From CAZNMF01 sp035547155 (GTDB taxonomy: Bacteria > Acidobacteriota > Vicinamibacteria > Vicinamibacterales > SCN-69-37), in assembly GCA_035547155.1 (NCBI GenBank), contig DASZVJ010000102.1, forward strand, positions 1 to 18,560: DNA of 18,560 nucleotides. The letters are read 5' to 3'. A program made the translations under genes and the position numbers. Of the stretch, positions 16,497-18,560 are shown in pieces. Under the pieces are notes generated by a model that was not told the DNA's origin, made no database searches, and saw only the letters and a program-made list of their open reading frames with translations. Position 1 is the stretch's first letter. Each line of letters starts with the position of its first letter.

Positions 16497-16531
16497 GGGC
16501 TACGGGCGACGGGCGACGGGGTGCGGGCGAC
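16497..16531. repeat. Heptanucleotide tandem array (GGGCGAC type)
   Basis: Five consecutive 7-bp units read on the plus strand: GGGCTAC, GGGCGAC, GGGCGAC, GGGGTGC, GGGCGAC. It lies in the 104-bp gap between smc and the protease gene, ending 3 bp from the protease start codon. The rest of the gap (16532-16597) shows only a short direct repeat GTGGCCGC and no clear terminator. Confidence 0.8.
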
Positions 16532-16597
16532 GATAAATCGTGGTGGCCGCTCTTGTGGCCGCCCGGCATGAATCCTCACGCCGTAAGCCGTCAAACA

Positions 16598-18560
16598 TCA
16601 GTTCAACTGCAGCGAGATCAGCTTCGACACGCCAGGCTCTTCCATCGTCACGCCGTAGAGACGATCGGCGATCTCCATCGTCTTGCGGTTGTGCGTGATG
16701 AGGATGAACTGCGTGTGCTCCTGCATGCCCTGCAGCATCTCGATGAACCGGCCGATGTTCGCGTCGTCGAGCGGGGCGTCGATCTCGTCGAGCAGGCAGA
16801 ACGGGCTGGGACGATGCTTGAAGACGGCGAACATGAGCGCCATCGCCGTCAGCGCCTTCTCGCCGCCGGAGAGCAGCTGCACGTTCTGCAGGCGCTTGCC
16901 TGGCGGCTGCGCGATGATGTCGATGCCGCTCTCCTCGTCGTTCTCCTGATCGATCAGCACGAGGCCTGCGCGGCCGCCGCCGAACAACGTCGTGAACGTC
17001 TTCTCGAAGTGCGCGTTGATCGACGCGAACGCGTCGGTGAACCGCTCGCGCGTCGTCTTGTCGATCTTCTTGATCGCCTCGCCGGTCTGCGCGATCGAAT
17101 CCAGCAGATCCGCCCGCTGCGTCGTCAGGAACGCGTGACGCGTCTCGAGCTCGTCGAACTGTTCGATCGCCATCATGTTGACGGGACCGAGCTTCTCGAT
17201 CTTGCGGCGAACGACGGCGATGATCGCGTCGGGATCGATATCCGCGGCGGCCGGCGCTGCCGTACGGTCGGCGCCGGACTCGGCGCCGTCTGTAGCGCCC
17301 GCCTCTTGCGGCGCCTCGTCGCCTTCGTCTTCTTCGCCCTGAGCGGTTGCCGTATCGGCGGCTGCCACGAGCGCGCCCTCGGCCTGCATCTGCCGAACAG
17401 CCCCGGCGACCTCGTCGAGCGTCGCGCCAACCGCTTCGACACATGCCTCGCCCAAATGCGCCAGATCGGCTGTCGCGCGCGCTCGCGCGACGTCCGCCTG
17501 TGACACCTCGCTGCGCACGTCGTCGAGGACGTGTCGCGCGCCGCGAATTGCCTGCTCGCGGCCGGAGAACTCCTGCCGCAGCTCGGTGAGCCGCTCGTCC
17601 GCGTCACGCATCGCGGTCTTCAAATCGTCCAGCGTGCGCACGTCCGTGTCGAGCGCCGTGCGCGTCTCGGCGATCGACGTCCGCAGCGCGGCGCGGCGCG
17701 TCTCCGTCCGCTCGATGTCCGCCCGGCGGCCGACGATGCGCGCGTCGAGATCGCGGGCGGCCTCTTCGAGACGTGCGAGCTCGGCGTCGAGCCCCGAGGC
17801 GCGCTCGACGAGCGTGGCCTGCTCCGTCCGGCTCTCCGTCACGAGCCGCATTGCCGCCTCGCTGGCCTCGCGTGCCTGCTGCAAACGGCCGAGCACGGCG
17901 CCGAGCGTCTCCTCGGCTTCCCGCATGGCGAGCTGGTGCGCGCTGATCGCCGCCACCGATTCTTCACGACGGCGATCGGCAGCGTCGTGCTCGGCATCGG
18001 CGCGTGCGCGCTCGGTCGCGATCATCTCCTGACGCCGCGACACGCGGCCGTGCTCGTCCGACGCGCGTTGGGTTTGTCCGTCGAGCCCGACGATCGTCTT
18101 CTCGTGCGTGTGCAGATCGGCCGTCAGCCCGGCGACGCGCGCCTGCGCGTCGCCGATCTGCACGTCCAGATCCGCCAGCGCCGCGCCGAGCGCCTTCACT
18201 TCATCGCTCGCCGCGGCGACCTCGTCGCGCAGCGACGCGACTTCCGCGCGCGTCTCGAGGATGCCGCGTGCGTCCTGCCGCGCTCCGCCCTCGACCACGC
18301 CGGCACCGTGGAACACGTCGCCGGCGAGCGTCGCCACCGGCACCGCCACCGTCCGCGCCAACGCGCGGGCCTCATCGAACGTCTCGACGATCAGCGCCGG
18401 CCCGAGCAGCCGCGCGACGGCCGCGCCCTGCGCGCCCGTCGCGCGCACGACGCTCGCCAGCGTCCGTGCGCCCGCAGGCACGTCGGTAAGATCACCGCCC
18501 GCAGCGCGCGCCCCAGCCACGTCGCCGGGCCCCGACTCGACAACCAGCACGCCGCAGCGG
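16598..18560 (-). CDS. smc: Chromosome segregation protein SMC, C-terminal part (5' end outside window)
   Basis: SMC is the coiled-coil ATPase that, with ScpA and ScpB, compacts and segregates the chromosome. The frame is open through the window edge, and about 653 residues are visible (numbering here from the codon at 18550). Residues 1-95 are the second half of the hinge domain (ALIVETFDEARALARTV, VVEGGARQD). A heptad-rich coiled coil covers about 97-390. Residues 395-437 are an acidic low-complexity insertion. The C-terminal head follows: EKLGPVNMMAIEQFDELETR (452-471), the ABC signature LSGGEKALTA (560-569), Walker B FCLLDEIDAPLDD (584-596), and the H-loop ILITHNRKTMEIADRLYGVTM. Walker A must lie beyond the window. 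The product ends normally at SLQLN. The hinge rules out RecN and SbcC. The protease gene follows 104 bp downstream. Confidence 0.95.
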   Translation of the reverse strand, partial: RCGVLVVESGPGDVAGARAAGGDLTDVPAGARTLASVVRATGAQGAAVARLLGPALIVETFDEARALARTVAVPVATLAGDVFHGAGVVEGGARQDARGILETRAEVASLRDEVAAASDEVKALGAALADLDVQIGDAQARVAGLTADLHTHEKTIVGLDGQTQRASDEHGRVSRRQEMIATERARADAEHDAADRRREESVAAISAHQLAMREAEETLGAVLGRLQQAREASEAAMRLVTESRTEQATLVERASGLDAELARLEEAARDLDARIVGRRADIERTETRRAALRTSIAETRTALDTDVRTLDDLKTAMRDADERLTELRQEFSGREQAIRGARHVLDDVRSEVSQADVARARATADLAHLGEACVEAVGATLDEVAGAVRQMQAEGALVAAADTATAQGEEDEGDEAPQEAGATDGAESGADRTAAPAAADIDPDAIIAVVRRKIEKLGPVNMMAIEQFDELETRHAFLTTQRADLLDSIAQTGEAIKKIDKTTRERFTDAFASINAHFEKTFTTLFGGGRAGLVLIDQENDEESGIDIIAQPPGKRLQNVQLLSGGEKALTAMALMFAVFKHRPSPFCLLDEIDAPLDDANIGRFIEMLQGMQEHTQFILITHNRKTMEIADRLYGVTMEEPGVSKLISLQLN

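Overview
The window is a high-GC bacterial chromosome segment made almost entirely of conserved translation, transcription and RNA-decay genes. Codon third positions are overwhelmingly G or C, and start codons include several TTG and GTG. The gene order (rimP-nusA-infB-rbfA-DHH phosphoesterase-truB-rpsO-pnp, after asnS-rimO) and the cell-wall-recycling kinase suggest a Gram-negative, non-proteobacterial lineage. Acidobacteriota (Vicinamibacteria-like) is my best guess, from general style rather than a diagnostic marker.

Layout. Bases 2-127 are the tail of an unrecognised plus-strand gene. Positions 209-4917 form a tight plus-strand block: an AmgK-type sugar kinase, a TIM-barrel sugar isomerase/epimerase, asnS, and rimO overlapping asnS by ATGA. 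A good promoter and a textbook intrinsic terminator then precede the second block, 5069-12100: rimP, nusA, infB, rbfA, nrnA-like and truB, with gaps of 0-6 bp. rpsO (12210) seems to have its own promoter and a structured leader, and pnp (12576) follows after a hairpin-bearing spacer. A small exported cupredoxin-like gene (14954-15361) converges, with only 4 bp between stop codons, on a minus-strand M48 membrane protease. Upstream of the protease on the same strand is the 3' two-thirds or so of smc, running off the window end. No gene-free stretch exceeds 300 bp; the longest is 14790-14953. I saw no tRNA, rRNA, CRISPR array, IS element or phage gene.

How the genes work together. RimP, RbfA and S15 act in 30S assembly, RimO modifies ribosomal protein S12, IF-2 starts translation, TruB modifies tRNA, NusA controls elongation and termination, and PNPase and the NrnA-like enzyme degrade RNA down to nano-RNA and mononucleotides. 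The rimP leader has a terminator in the place where NusA-dependent autoregulation is known in Bacillus subtilis.

What is unusual. I see no new enzymatic system. The accessory signal is in small DNA: (1) degenerate heptanucleotide tandem arrays at four sites, two directly against start codons, one supplying the end of a coding region and one folded as a long hairpin; (2) two copies of a palindromic repeat inserted in frame into rimO, with compensatory changes in their stems; (3) the rimP leader. Protein-level oddities are a cupredoxin with a rearranged copper-ligand pattern, an acidic insertion in SMC and a charge-segregated IF-2 linker.
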